DNA from: JBECKQ01 sp040235375 | GTDB lineage: Bacteria > Planctomycetota > Phycisphaerae > UBA1845 | DNA length: 5,351 nt | Direction: 5' to 3' | Assembly (NCBI GenBank): GCA_040235375.1 | Contig: JBECKQ010000283.1 | Coordinates: 1 to 5,351 of the forward strand | In this document: piece after piece, positions 1 to 5,351 of the stretch | How the letters are laid out: the number at the start of each line of letters is the position of its first letter | Position numbering within the stretch: the stretch's first letter is position 1 | Position numbers and translations under genes: made by a program | Notes under the pieces: model-generated | Told to the model about the DNA's origin: nothing | The model's input: only the letters and a program-made list of their open reading frames with translations | The model's database searches: none

Positions 1-1062
1 CTCGATCTCACCACGGCGTGCAACTTCGCATGCGATCACTGCGTGGACATGGACATCCTGAACAAGCCGATCAAGTACGACCACGAACGGCTGCTCGCTT
101 CGCTCGAGAAGATGGCGGCGACGGGCCTCAAGTCGGTGATTGTCATCGGCGGCGGCGAGCCGACGGTGTATCCGAAGTTCGCCGACACGATCCGCTTCAT
201 GAAGCGGCTCGGCCTTCAGGTGTCGATCGTCAGCAACGGTTCGTACAACCACCGGATCGAGGAGATCGCCGACTGCCTGGAAGAGTCGGACTGGGTTCGC
301 CTGTCGCTCGACTCCGGCTCGGACAAGGTTTTTCAGGCGATGCACAAGCCGAAGCGGCCGATCAGCCTCGACGAGATCTGCGCGGGCGTGCCGAAGATCC
401 GGACACGCAATCCGAAGCTCACACTCGGCTTCTCGTTCATCATCACGTGGAAGGGCACGACGATCAACGATTCGAAGATCGTCGAGAACCTGCACGAGAT
501 GGCCGACGCCGCCCGGCGGGCGCGCGATCACGCGTTCAGCTACATCGCATTCAAGCCGTTCCTGACGCGTGCGGAGGGGAACAACGCCGAAGTAATCGAC
601 GCCCGTGCGGCGCAGCTCGATGCGGTCAAGGCGCGCATCCGCGAGCAACTCGCCCAAGCCGAGCCCTTCGAGACGCCGGCGTTCCGCATTTACCGAACGA
701 CGAATTTGAAGGCATTCCTGGCCGGTGGTGTCGAGTCGTTCACGCGCCAGCCGCATCAATGCCACATGCAGTTCTTCCGTCAGGTGCTGAGCCCCTTCGG
801 CGTTTTCAACTGCCCCGTGTACCGCAATCAACCGCACGGCCGGCTCGGCCCGAAGGATGCCTACGCGGATGAGCCGGGCTTTCAGGAGATGCGCCGCAGC
901 ACGGGCCGCCTGATCGCCGGCTTCGACGCCACGCACGAGTGCAGCGAAGTGACCTGCCTGTACAACACGGCCAACTGGACGATCGAGCACCTCATTGCCA
1001 ACCCGCACCTGCTGGACACGTTGGAAGAGGTAACCGACGACGTGCCGGATTATTTCCTGTAA
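1..1062 (+). CDS. Radical SAM enzyme, 5'-truncated by the window edge
   Basis: The reading frame is open from base 1, so the true start lies upstream; 353 residues and the TAA stop are visible. Residues 7-14 read CNFACDHC, the CxxxCxxC site where three cysteines bind the [4Fe-4S] cluster that cleaves S-adenosylmethionine. GGGEP at about residues 50-54 is the SAM-contacting GGE-type motif, and SNGS followed by RLSLDSGS matches later strands of the radical SAM barrel. Past the barrel, C254 and C271 (spaced around a PFGVFNC segment) and C314 and C319 resemble ligands of a single auxiliary cluster, as in SPASM/Twitch-type C-termini; that is inference. The substrate cannot be told from this sequence, and the upstream neighbours are not visible. 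The GTG at base 43 is not the start, because it lies after the cluster motif. The gene converges with the peptidase gene 31 bp downstream. The superfamily call is firm; the function is unknown. Confidence 0.93.
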   Translation, partial: LDLTTACNFACDHCVDMDILNKPIKYDHERLLASLEKMAATGLKSVIVIGGGEPTVYPKFADTIRFMKRLGLQVSIVSNGSYNHRIEEIADCLEESDWVRLSLDSGSDKVFQAMHKPKRPISLDEICAGVPKIRTRNPKLTLGFSFIITWKGTTINDSKIVENLHEMADAARRARDHAFSYIAFKPFLTRAEGNNAEVIDARAAQLDAVKARIREQLAQAEPFETPAFRIYRTTNLKAFLAGGVESFTRQPHQCHMQFFRQVLSPFGVFNCPVYRNQPHGRLGPKDAYADEPGFQEMRRSTGRLIAGFDATHECSEVTCLYNTANWTIEHLIANPHLLDTLEEVTDDVPDYFL

Positions 1063-1075
1063 GCGTGTTGCACGC
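1063..1075. other. Short hairpin between convergent genes
   Basis: GCGTG, then a TTG loop, then CACGC form a perfect 5-bp stem directly after the radical SAM stop codon, inside the 31-bp gap to the end of the convergent peptidase gene. No T-run follows on either strand, so it is not a classic Rho-independent terminator. It may help 3'-end formation or RNA stability, or be chance in GC-rich DNA. Confidence 0.25.
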
Positions 1076-1093
1076 CGACCCTGAAGCGGACTG

Positions 1094-1786
1094 TCAACGT
1101 GCGATGACGTCGAGCAGGGCCTCGCGGTTGGTTTTCCAGTCGCGTTGGCGGGAGGTGCGCGTAGGCAGTTCGAGCGTGACCGAAGGGATGCCGCGGTCGA
1201 TGCCGATCCAGGTGCCAAAGCTGCCGGGCGTCGGATAACCGATGTGCGGCTGGACCGGGTAGCCATTGTGGCGGGCCATGCGTTCGGCCAGGTCTGCGGC
1301 CGGGCCGTCGAAGTTGTTGCACTCCAGGCCCTTGGAGATGGCGTGGATGGAGATCACGCGGATGGGATCGAGCCGGTCGATCAGCTCGATCAGGGCCTGC
1401 GCTTCCGGCTCGCTGGCCGGAGCGGGGCCGCCGTAATATCGCCGTCGCGGGTTGGACGGCTCCCAGTTGGCAGTCGGGAAGTTACGGTTCAGGTCGACGC
1501 CCCGGGCGTTCTTACGCCGGCGGCGGGCGTAGCCGTCGGGGTTCACCAGCGGAACGATGCAAAGCGGGTTATCCGTCGCCTCCGGCCCGATGTGCGTCAC
1601 CGTCTCGACAAGCTGATCCGCGACGTATTTGGCCTTCGGCTCGTCGCCGTGAATGGTCGCCAGCACGATGACCGCTTGCGGCTCGCGCCGCCCGAAATAA
1701 ACTGACTCAATCGGTCGGTTTTCCACGCTCCAGCCGATCTGCTCGGGAGCACTTGACCAGAAAGACCGGCCGGCAGGATCGTTCAT
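1094..1786 (-). CDS. mpaA: M14 family zinc peptidase, MpaA-like murein tripeptide amidase
   Basis: This is a 230-residue protein, close in length to E. coli MpaA (about 240). MpaA cleaves the gamma-D-Glu-diaminopimelate bond of the L-Ala-gamma-D-Glu-mDAP tripeptide during cell-wall recycling in the cytoplasm. All M14 residues are visible: zinc ligands H46 and E49 in THGDE-like context (IHGDEP), NPDG at 82-85, GVDLNRNFP at 96-104 with the carboxylate-binding N100/R101, third zinc ligand H148 (SIHAIS), and catalytic E206 (TLELP). SEPEAQAL near 125-132 and the GYPTPGSFGTW stretch at 183-193 match MpaA closely. No signal peptide or membrane segment is seen, consistent with a cytoplasmic enzyme. 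The ATG lies 18 bp after the accA stop and has no clear Shine-Dalgarno sequence, suggesting expression coupled to accA. The peptidase family is certain. MpaA activity is a strong inference, and another gamma-D-Glu-mDAP or general carboxypeptidase specificity is possible. Confidence 0.9.
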   Translation of the reverse strand: MNDPAGRSFWSSAPEQIGWSVENRPIESVYFGRREPQAVIVLATIHGDEPKAKYVADQLVETVTHIGPEATDNPLCIVPLVNPDGYARRRRKNARGVDLNRNFPTANWEPSNPRRRYYGGPAPASEPEAQALIELIDRLDPIRVISIHAISKGLECNNFDGPAADLAERMARHNGYPVQPHIGYPTPGSFGTWIGIDRGIPSVTLELPTRTSRQRDWKTNREALLDVIAR

Positions 1787-1804
1787 CGGGATCGGTGGGT
1801 AACC

Positions 1805-2917
1805 CTACACGGGGACGTTGGCAGCTCGCTTGATCGGCCCCGCTGCGGATGCCCGGCGGGCTGCGTCCGCCGTCGGCCGGGCCGATTGCAGGGCACTCTT
1901 GGCCCTGGCCGAGGCATTCATGAAGTAGCCGGCGCTGGTGCGGATACGTTCGTACCGCTTTCGAAGCAGCGTGTCATGCTTGTACCGCTTGAGTTCCCGA
2001 AGGGTGTCGGTGACGTACTTCTCGAGCGTTGCGGCTGCCTCGTCCGGGTTGCGGTGGGCGCCGCCCATCGGCTCCTTGAGCACCTGGTCGACGAGGCCGA
2101 GCTTCAGCAGGTCCTTGGCGGTCAGCTTCAGCGACTCGGCGGCGAGCTTCCGCTGTTCGCCGGTCCGCCAGAGGATCGCCGCGCACCCTTCCGGCGAGAT
2201 GACCGAGTAGAAGGAGTGCTCGAACATGGCGACGCGGTCGCCGACACCGATGCCGAGGGCGCCGCCGCTTCCGCCTTCGCCGATCACGACGTTGACGACC
2301 GGGGTGCCGAGCCGCGACATCTCCCGCAGGTTCACGGCGATAGCAGAGCTGATACCGCGTTCCTCCGCGCCGATGCCTGGGTAGGCGCCCTGGGTGTCGA
2401 TCAGGCAGACGACGGGCAGGCCGAACTTCTCGGCCAAGTTCATGGCGCGCAGGGCCTTTCGGTAGCCTTCCGGGTGCGCGCAGCCGAAGTTGCAGGCGAT
2501 GCGTTCGCGGGTGTCGCGGCCCTTGTTATGTCCGATCAGCATCACCTTGTGCGGGCCGATGCGGCCGAAGCCGGTGACGATGGCCCGATCGTCACGAAAC
2601 AGCCGGTCGCCGTGAATCTCGACGAAGTCACGGACGATCCGCTCGATGTAGTCCGGCAGGAGCGGCCGGCGAGGGTGACGGGCGACGAGCACCGTCTCCC
2701 AGGCCGTCAGATGTGTGTAGAGCCGCTTGGTCATCTGCTTGAGGCGATTGCGTAGTTGCCGGATGTCGCTGGAGAAGTCGCGGCCATCCTCGCGCTGGCG
2801 CGCTTCCAACTGTTCGATCTCGCATTGAATTCGATGGAGGGGCTTCTCGAATTCGAGATAGCTGTTCGCACTCGCTGCGGCGGAGGCTGGCGCCTCTGCT
2901 TGTGCCGTACTTGTCAT
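1805..2917 (-). CDS. accA: Acetyl-CoA carboxylase carboxyltransferase subunit alpha
   Basis: AccA pairs with AccD to transfer carboxyl from biotinylated AccB to acetyl-CoA, giving malonyl-CoA for fatty-acid synthesis. The protein is 370 residues against about 319 in E. coli. YLEFEKP (20-26) opens a charged helical, probably coiled-coil N-terminal region to about 66. The crotonase-type core then shows LIGHNKGRDT (127-136), HPEGYRKALR (148-157), IDTQGAYPG (173-181), GAEERG (183-188), the oxyanion-hole segment GEGGSGGA (213-220), SVISPEGCAAILW (238-250) and EPMGGAHRNP (282-291). Family homology ends near RTSAGYF (326-332). The extra length is an Ala/Ser-rich N-terminal tail (about 19 residues) and a basic Ala-rich C-terminal tail (333-370). 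The ATG at 2917 is preceded one codon earlier by an in-frame TGA, so it is the first usable ATG, with GGAG 11 nt upstream. It is probably the first gene of an operon with the M14 peptidase. accD is not in the window. Confidence 0.97.
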   Translation of the reverse strand: MTSTAQAEAPASAAASANSYLEFEKPLHRIQCEIEQLEARQREDGRDFSSDIRQLRNRLKQMTKRLYTHLTAWETVLVARHPRRPLLPDYIERIVRDFVEIHGDRLFRDDRAIVTGFGRIGPHKVMLIGHNKGRDTRERIACNFGCAHPEGYRKALRAMNLAEKFGLPVVCLIDTQGAYPGIGAEERGISSAIAVNLREMSRLGTPVVNVVIGEGGSGGALGIGVGDRVAMFEHSFYSVISPEGCAAILWRTGEQRKLAAESLKLTAKDLLKLGLVDQVLKEPMGGAHRNPDEAAATLEKYVTDTLRELKRYKHDTLLRKRYERIRTSAGYFMNASARAKSALQSARPTADAARRASAAGPIKRAANVPV

Positions 2918-2928
2918 GGGTCAGGTCG

Positions 2929-2932
2929 CTCC
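2929..2932 (-). promoter_or_regulatory. Probable ribosome binding site of accA
   Basis: On the - strand, GGAG (inside TTTGGAGCG) lies 11 nt before the accA ATG. The spacing is a little longer than ideal. It supports the ATG at 2917 together with the in-frame TGA just upstream. Confidence 0.5.
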
Positions 2933-3121
2933 AAACGATAGCGTTACCCATCTCCACGCTCATTTTGCGACCGCGCCAAGGTCGAAAAACAAGCTCACAA
3001 GGATAGGGTTCGCTTTGGATTCAACAAGGTTGCAGTGTTTTTTTGCCTCGCTAGCAATACCCGCGCCACAGCCGGCGAGACGTGCAATGATTGATCTAAT
3101 CCTATGCCAATTTTGAACTTA

Positions 3122-3136
3122 ACCATTTCCAATGGT
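3122..3136. repeat. Perfect inverted repeat, possible operator upstream of accA
   Basis: ACCATT and AATGGT flank a TCC centre, giving a 15-bp dyad at the border between the AT-richer and GC-rich halves of the gap, about 205 bp upstream of the accA start. It has the size and symmetry of a dimeric repressor site but matches no operator I recognise. GGCGCGCC, an 8-bp palindrome, follows at 3138-3145. Confidence 0.3.
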
Positions 3137-3162
3137 CGGCGCGCCGCCCTCGAGAGCTACAG

Positions 3163-3183
3163 AAAAAAACCGCTTCGTTACGG
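3163..3183 (-). terminator. Candidate Rho-independent terminator, leftward
   Basis: Read on the - strand, CCGT, loop AACGAA, GCGG (3183 to 3170) is followed immediately by seven Ts (3169-3163). The stem is only four pairs, one of them a G-U wobble, but AA upstream can pair with the first Ts across a 2-nt bulge. The wobble becomes a C-A mismatch on the + strand and no T-run follows there, so any activity would be leftward. No leftward protein gene ends here, so it would have to end a non-coding transcript. Confidence 0.3.
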
Positions 3184-3283
3184 AGTTCCGGCCCGAGACC
3201 GGCCTCGTGGAGCATCCCGCCCGGCTCGTCAGCCCGCACCCATCTGAAGCCGTACCGCGTCTGCCGGGGGCCCTGCAGATCGA

Positions 3284-3299
3284 GCGATTTCGAGATCGC
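3284..3299. repeat. Hairpin inside the candidate small RNA
   Basis: GCGAT, TTCGAG, ATCGC form a perfect 5-bp stem. An extra T-G wobble on the + strand would close a TCGA tetraloop. A second imperfect hairpin (CTGC/GCAG and GG/CC arms, one mismatch) lies just before it at 3261-3278. Confidence 0.3.
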
Positions 3300-3353
3300 G
3301 TGCGTGGGACCGATGCAGGCAACCGCACAGGGTGATACTCAGACAGCGATTAC

Positions 3354-3374
3354 GTGCCGCATCACGGGCGGCAC
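3354..3374. repeat. Perfect 7-bp inverted repeat
   Basis: GTGCCGC, a 7-nt loop ATCACGG, and GCGGCAC form the strongest local stem in the gap, with six G-C pairs out of seven. No T-run follows on either strand, so it is not a simple terminator. It is either a structural element of a transcript from this region or a protein site. Confidence 0.4.
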
Positions 3375-3531
3375 AACTGCGACGACGGCATCATAGCAAG
3401 TTCCGCTCTCTGGCCCCGACTGGAGGCCCTCAAGGTCCTGGCAGGCCGTCGAATGACGATTGTAGCAGGCGGGCGGCAGCTCGACATAGCCCGTGCCGGT
3501 TGTGTTACGAACCTTGACAGGTGGACCTATT

Positions 3532-3551
3532 CGCGGCGACGCGATGCCGCG
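3532..3551. repeat. Perfect 6-bp GC inverted repeat upstream of yhaM
   Basis: CGCGGC, an 8-nt loop GACGCGAT, and GCCGCG lie about 100 bp before the yhaM start. The stem is all G-C. It could be part of a yhaM leader or an operator; in DNA this rich in G+C it could also be chance. Confidence 0.3.
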
Positions 3552-3635
3552 CCCCGGTTCTGATACCACCGTCGAACGCCCAACCCGCGTCCCTTGATCG
3601 CCATTCCCATGCCGCATAAAGTTGCCCGGTCCAGC

Positions 3636-3641
3636 AAGGAG
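3636..3641 (+). promoter_or_regulatory. Ribosome binding site deciding the yhaM start
   Basis: AAGGAG lies 6 nt before the ATG at 3648, an almost ideal Shine-Dalgarno sequence and spacing. Earlier in-frame starts (TTG at 3594, ATG at 3609) have no such site, so the ATG at 3648 is chosen. Confidence 0.85.
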
Positions 3642-3647
3642 AACCCG

Positions 3648-4640
3648 ATGGCGCAGCGTTTTATTGCCGACCTCGCGGCCGGCGAGCAGATTGAATCGCA
3701 GGTATTTCTCGTCGCCTCGAAGGACCTTCGTACGACCACCCAGGGGGCGCTCTATATCCACGCCGTTCTGGCCGATCGCACCGGGCAGATGCCCGCGCGC
3801 ATGTGGCAGGCGTCGGAGGTGCTTTACAACGCCCTTCCGGAGGGCGGCTTCATCGAGCTCAAGGGGCGCACGGAGAGCTACAAGGGCAACCTTCAGTTCA
3901 TCATCGATGCCATCCGGCCGGTGGATCAGAACAAGGTCGACCTGGCGAATTTCCTGCCCGCCACCAGCAAGGACGTCAACGAGATGTGGGAGCGGACGCT
4001 GGAGATCCTCCGGCAGATCAAGAATCCCCACGTCCGCAACATCATCAAGGAGTTCGTCAGCGACGAGCGACTGGTGACGGCATACAAGAGGTCGCCCGCG
4101 GCGGCCACCCTGCACCACGCCTACATCGGCGGCCTGTGCGAGCACACGTTGAACGTGCTCGAGATCGCCCTGGCCGTGGTCCCGCGATACCGCGACCTGA
4201 GCCTCGACCTCGTGCTGGCCGGGCTCTTTCTGCACGACATTGGCAAGACGGCCGAGCTGACCTGCGATACGAACTTCACCTACAGCGAGGAAGGCCAGCT
4301 TGTCGGGCACATCTCGATCGCCTCGCTGTGGCTGGCCGAAAAGTGCGCCAAGGTGGAAGCCGCCACCGGCAAGCCGATACCGGACAAGCTCAAGTGGGCG
4401 CTCCAGCACATTATCCTCAGTCATCACGGCCAGTATGAGTTCGGCAGCCCGCGAATCCCCGGCATGCCCGAAGCGGTAGCCGTTCACTACATCGACAATC
4501 TGGACGCCAAGCTGGGCAGCTACTTCGACGCGATCAAGGCCGACCGCGATGAAAAAAGCGTCTGGACCAACTACAATCATCTGCTGGGAACGAAGGTGTA
4601 CAAGGTCAGCTTCGTGGACCCCGACAAACCCTCGTCCTGA
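3648..4640 (+). CDS. yhaM: YhaM-family 3'-5' exoribonuclease (OB-fold + HD domain)
   Basis: This 330-residue protein is slightly longer than B. subtilis YhaM (about 314), a metal-dependent 3'-5' exoribonuclease that trims single-stranded RNA in the cytoplasm. Residues about 12-92 form the OB-fold nucleic-acid-binding domain (QVFLVASKDL, LADRTGQMPARMW, LKGRTESYKGNLQF, IRPV). The HD domain follows at about 155-295 with its metal ligands: H166 (GLCEHT), the H196-D197 pair (LFLHDIGK), H221 (GHISIA), H259/H260 (LSHHGQYEFGSP) and D286 (HYIDNLDAKL). These blocks match YhaM in order and spacing, so the enzyme looks intact. The start is set by a strong ribosome site. The gene is divergent from accA across 730 bp and is followed 42 bp later by gcvPA on the same strand, so co-transcription is possible. 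The exact RNA substrates cannot be inferred. Confidence 0.92.
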   Translation: MAQRFIADLAAGEQIESQVFLVASKDLRTTTQGALYIHAVLADRTGQMPARMWQASEVLYNALPEGGFIELKGRTESYKGNLQFIIDAIRPVDQNKVDLANFLPATSKDVNEMWERTLEILRQIKNPHVRNIIKEFVSDERLVTAYKRSPAAATLHHAYIGGLCEHTLNVLEIALAVVPRYRDLSLDLVLAGLFLHDIGKTAELTCDTNFTYSEEGQLVGHISIASLWLAEKCAKVEAATGKPIPDKLKWALQHIILSHHGQYEFGSPRIPGMPEAVAVHYIDNLDAKLGSYFDAIKADRDEKSVWTNYNHLLGTKVYKVSFVDPDKPSS

Positions 4641-4682
4641 GCATCTCCCGCAATCAAGCTGCCCGGCGTGAGAAGCATCACG

Positions 4683-5351
4683 ATGGACTTCACGCAGATA
4701 TCCGACGACCAGAAACACCGTATGCTCGAAACGATCGGCGCGAAGCGCGTCGAGGACCTGTTCGCATCCATCCCCGCCTCGCAGCGATTGCAGCGGGCAC
4801 TCGAGATACCGGCCGGGTGCTCGGAACCGGAGTTGCTCGATGAGCTGAGCGCGCTGGCCGGCCGCAACTCGGCGGCCGACGACCTGGCCTGCTTTCTCGG
4901 CTGCGGCGCCTACGACCATTTCGTTCCCACGGTGGTCAGCGACCTGGCGATGCGCGGCGAGTTCCTGACGGCGTACACGCCCTACCAGGCGGAGGCTTCG
5001 CAAGGGACGCTCCAGGCGTTCTACGAGTTCCAGACGATGATCTGCCAGATCACCGGGATGGACATCGCCAACGCCTCGCTTTACGAGGGGGCGTCCGCGC
5101 TGGCCGAGGCGATGCTGATGGCCCGGTCGATCAACGGCCGGTCGCGCGTCGTGGTGTCCAACGCGTGTCACCCGGAATACGTTGAGACGCTGCGGACGTA
5201 CGTCCAGCGGCAGGACATCGAGCTGCAAGCCGTGCCCGCCGGGGCGGGCGTGACCAAGGCCGGCGAGCTGCGCGCCCGGCTGGACGAGCGCGTGTCGGCG
5301 GTCGTGGTGCAGCAGCCGAACTTTTTCGGCTGCGTCGAGGACCTCGAGCCG
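4683..5351 (+). CDS. gcvPA: Glycine dehydrogenase (decarboxylating) subunit 1, 3'-truncated
   Basis: The first 223 residues of the P-protein N-terminal half are visible, about half of the usual 440-450; the frame is open to the last base. In organisms with a split P-protein, GcvPA and GcvPB together decarboxylate glycine with PLP and pass the aminomethyl group to the lipoyl H-protein in the glycine cleavage system. Diagnostic stretches are CFLGCGAYDHFVP (70-82), EFLTAYTPYQAEASQGTLQ (93-111), FQTMICQITGMDIANASLY (116-134), EGASALAEAMLMA (135-147) and QQPNFFGCVED (210-220). The PLP lysine is expected on GcvPB, not here. The ATG at 4683 gives the usual short N-terminus before the DDQKHRMLETIG helix. 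An in-frame GTG at 4668 is a less likely start. GAGAAG 7 nt before the ATG is a weak ribosome site. gcvPB would be expected beyond the window edge. Confidence 0.95.
   Translation, partial: MDFTQISDDQKHRMLETIGAKRVEDLFASIPASQRLQRALEIPAGCSEPELLDELSALAGRNSAADDLACFLGCGAYDHFVPTVVSDLAMRGEFLTAYTPYQAEASQGTLQAFYEFQTMICQITGMDIANASLYEGASALAEAMLMARSINGRSRVVVSNACHPEYVETLRTYVQRQDIELQAVPAGAGVTKAGELRARLDERVSAVVVQQPNFFGCVEDLEP

Larger units (their letters stand above)
3163..3454 (-). ncRNA. Candidate structured small RNA, unrecognised family
   Basis: This is inference from several weak signals that agree on one strand. A TGCTACAAT element (3467-3459) looks like an extended -10 promoter, which would place the start near A3454. 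The hairpin plus T7 at 3183-3163 would give an end, making about 290 nt. Between them are perfect stems: 3354-3360 with 3368-3374 (7 bp), and 3284-3288 with 3295-3299 (5 bp), plus 3261-3278 with one mismatch. TTCGACGG at the 5' end (3453-3446) can pair with CCGT and CGAA near the 3' end (3183-3174) over 8 bp with a 2-nt bulge. Alternatively CGACGGC (3451-3445) pairs with GCCGTCG (3389-3383). No clear -35 is seen. I looked for tmRNA, RNase P, SRP, 6S and tRNA signatures and found none. GC-rich DNA makes chance stems common. Confidence 0.2.
2918..3647. other. 730-bp intergenic region between divergent accA and yhaM
   Basis: No convincing protein gene is found here. The short ORFs present (for example 2916-3116 and 3132-3335 on +, 3119-3328 on -) lack ribosome sites and recognisable sequence, and the last two overlap on opposite strands. 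The half next to accA (about 2960-3135) is clearly richer in A+T than the surroundings, as expected of a promoter region, and includes a T7 run at 3038-3044. A weak accA promoter can be drawn on the - strand: TTGTTG (3027-3022), 16 bp, TATCCT (3005-3000). A weak yhaM promoter can be drawn on +: TTGATC (3594-3599), 15 bp, CATAAA (3615-3620). The GC-rich half (about 3138-3600) has several perfect inverted repeats and a candidate small-RNA locus, listed separately. No tRNA, rRNA or attachment site is seen. Confidence 0.7.

Noticed and set aside
18..872. A 284-codon frame overlapping the radical SAM gene
   Set aside because: Arg/Pro-rich frame-shifted shadow; the overlapping frame carries the CxxxCxxC and GGE motifs.
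1886..2755. A 289-codon + strand frame inside accA
   Set aside because: Antisense shadow of a clearly identified gene, with no recognisable product.
3013..3035. tmRNA-like start (resemblance to a CTGGATTCGAC-type motif)
   Set aside because: No tag-peptide frame and no CCA-terminated acceptor or T-arm is found downstream; the match is short and imperfect.
3022..3044. CAAC/GTTG mini-stem before a T7 run as a + strand terminator
   Set aside because: The stem has only four pairs, five bases separate it from the T-run, and no + strand gene precedes it.
3119..3335. Small ORFs of 67-69 codons on both strands
   Set aside because: They overlap each other, have no ribosome site or recognisable sequence, and fit chance open frames in GC-rich DNA.
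3514..3542. Perfect -35-like TTGACA at 3514-3519 upstream of yhaM
   Set aside because: At 16-18 bp downstream there is only GC-rich sequence (around GCGACGCG), with no -10 element.
3594..3647. Earlier in-frame starts for yhaM (TTG at 3594, ATG at 3609)
   Set aside because: Neither has a ribosome site; the ATG at 3648 has AAGGAG at 6-nt spacing and begins at the usual YhaM N-terminus.
3339..5228. A 629-codon open frame on the - strand across yhaM, gcvPA and part of the gap
   Set aside because: Its codons are aligned with those of both sense genes, which share one phase because the gap is a multiple of three. It stays open simply because TTA, CTA and TCA codons are avoided. The product resembles no protein, while both sense genes are clear family members.

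Overview
The window is a GC-rich bacterial chromosomal segment with tightly packed genes and one long non-coding gap. It carries five genes, two of them cut by the window edges. Codon use is strongly GC-biased: the antisense frames stay open for hundreds of codons because TTA, CTA and TCA codons are almost absent. The gene set fits a free-living bacterium with fatty-acid synthesis, a glycine cleavage system split into two P subunits, and peptidoglycan turnover. I would guess a Planctomycetota/Phycisphaerae-like or similar GC-rich lineage, but no marker here settles the phylum. Nothing looks mobile: there is no transposase, integrase, tRNA, CRISPR array or long repeat.

Layout: (1) Bases 1-1062, + strand: the 3' part of a radical SAM enzyme with an intact CxxxCxxC cluster site and four late cysteines that may hold a second Fe-S cluster. 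(2) Bases 1094-2917, - strand: a probable two-gene operon. accA (acetyl-CoA carboxylase carboxyltransferase alpha) comes first, and 18 bp behind it lies an M14 zinc peptidase very like the murein tripeptide amidase MpaA. The peptidase ends tail-to-tail with the radical SAM gene across 31 bp. (3) Bases 2918-3647: a 730-bp gap between the divergent accA and yhaM genes, with an AT-richer half next to accA and a GC-rich half with several inverted repeats. On the - strand this gap holds an extended -10-like element, a hairpin followed by seven Ts, and potential base pairing between the two ends. Together these could mark an undescribed RNA of about 290 nt. (4) Bases 3648-4640, + strand: a YhaM-type 3'-5' exoribonuclease (OB-fold plus HD domain). 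(5) Bases 4683-5351, + strand: the 5' half of gcvPA, glycine dehydrogenase subunit 1, running off the window.

The genes are mostly housekeeping and do not form one pathway. accA with the peptidase links membrane-lipid precursor supply to cell-wall peptide recycling. yhaM with gcvPA may share a transcript but has no obvious functional link. The most speculative and most interesting part is the non-coding gap. The most open protein question is the substrate of the radical SAM enzyme.
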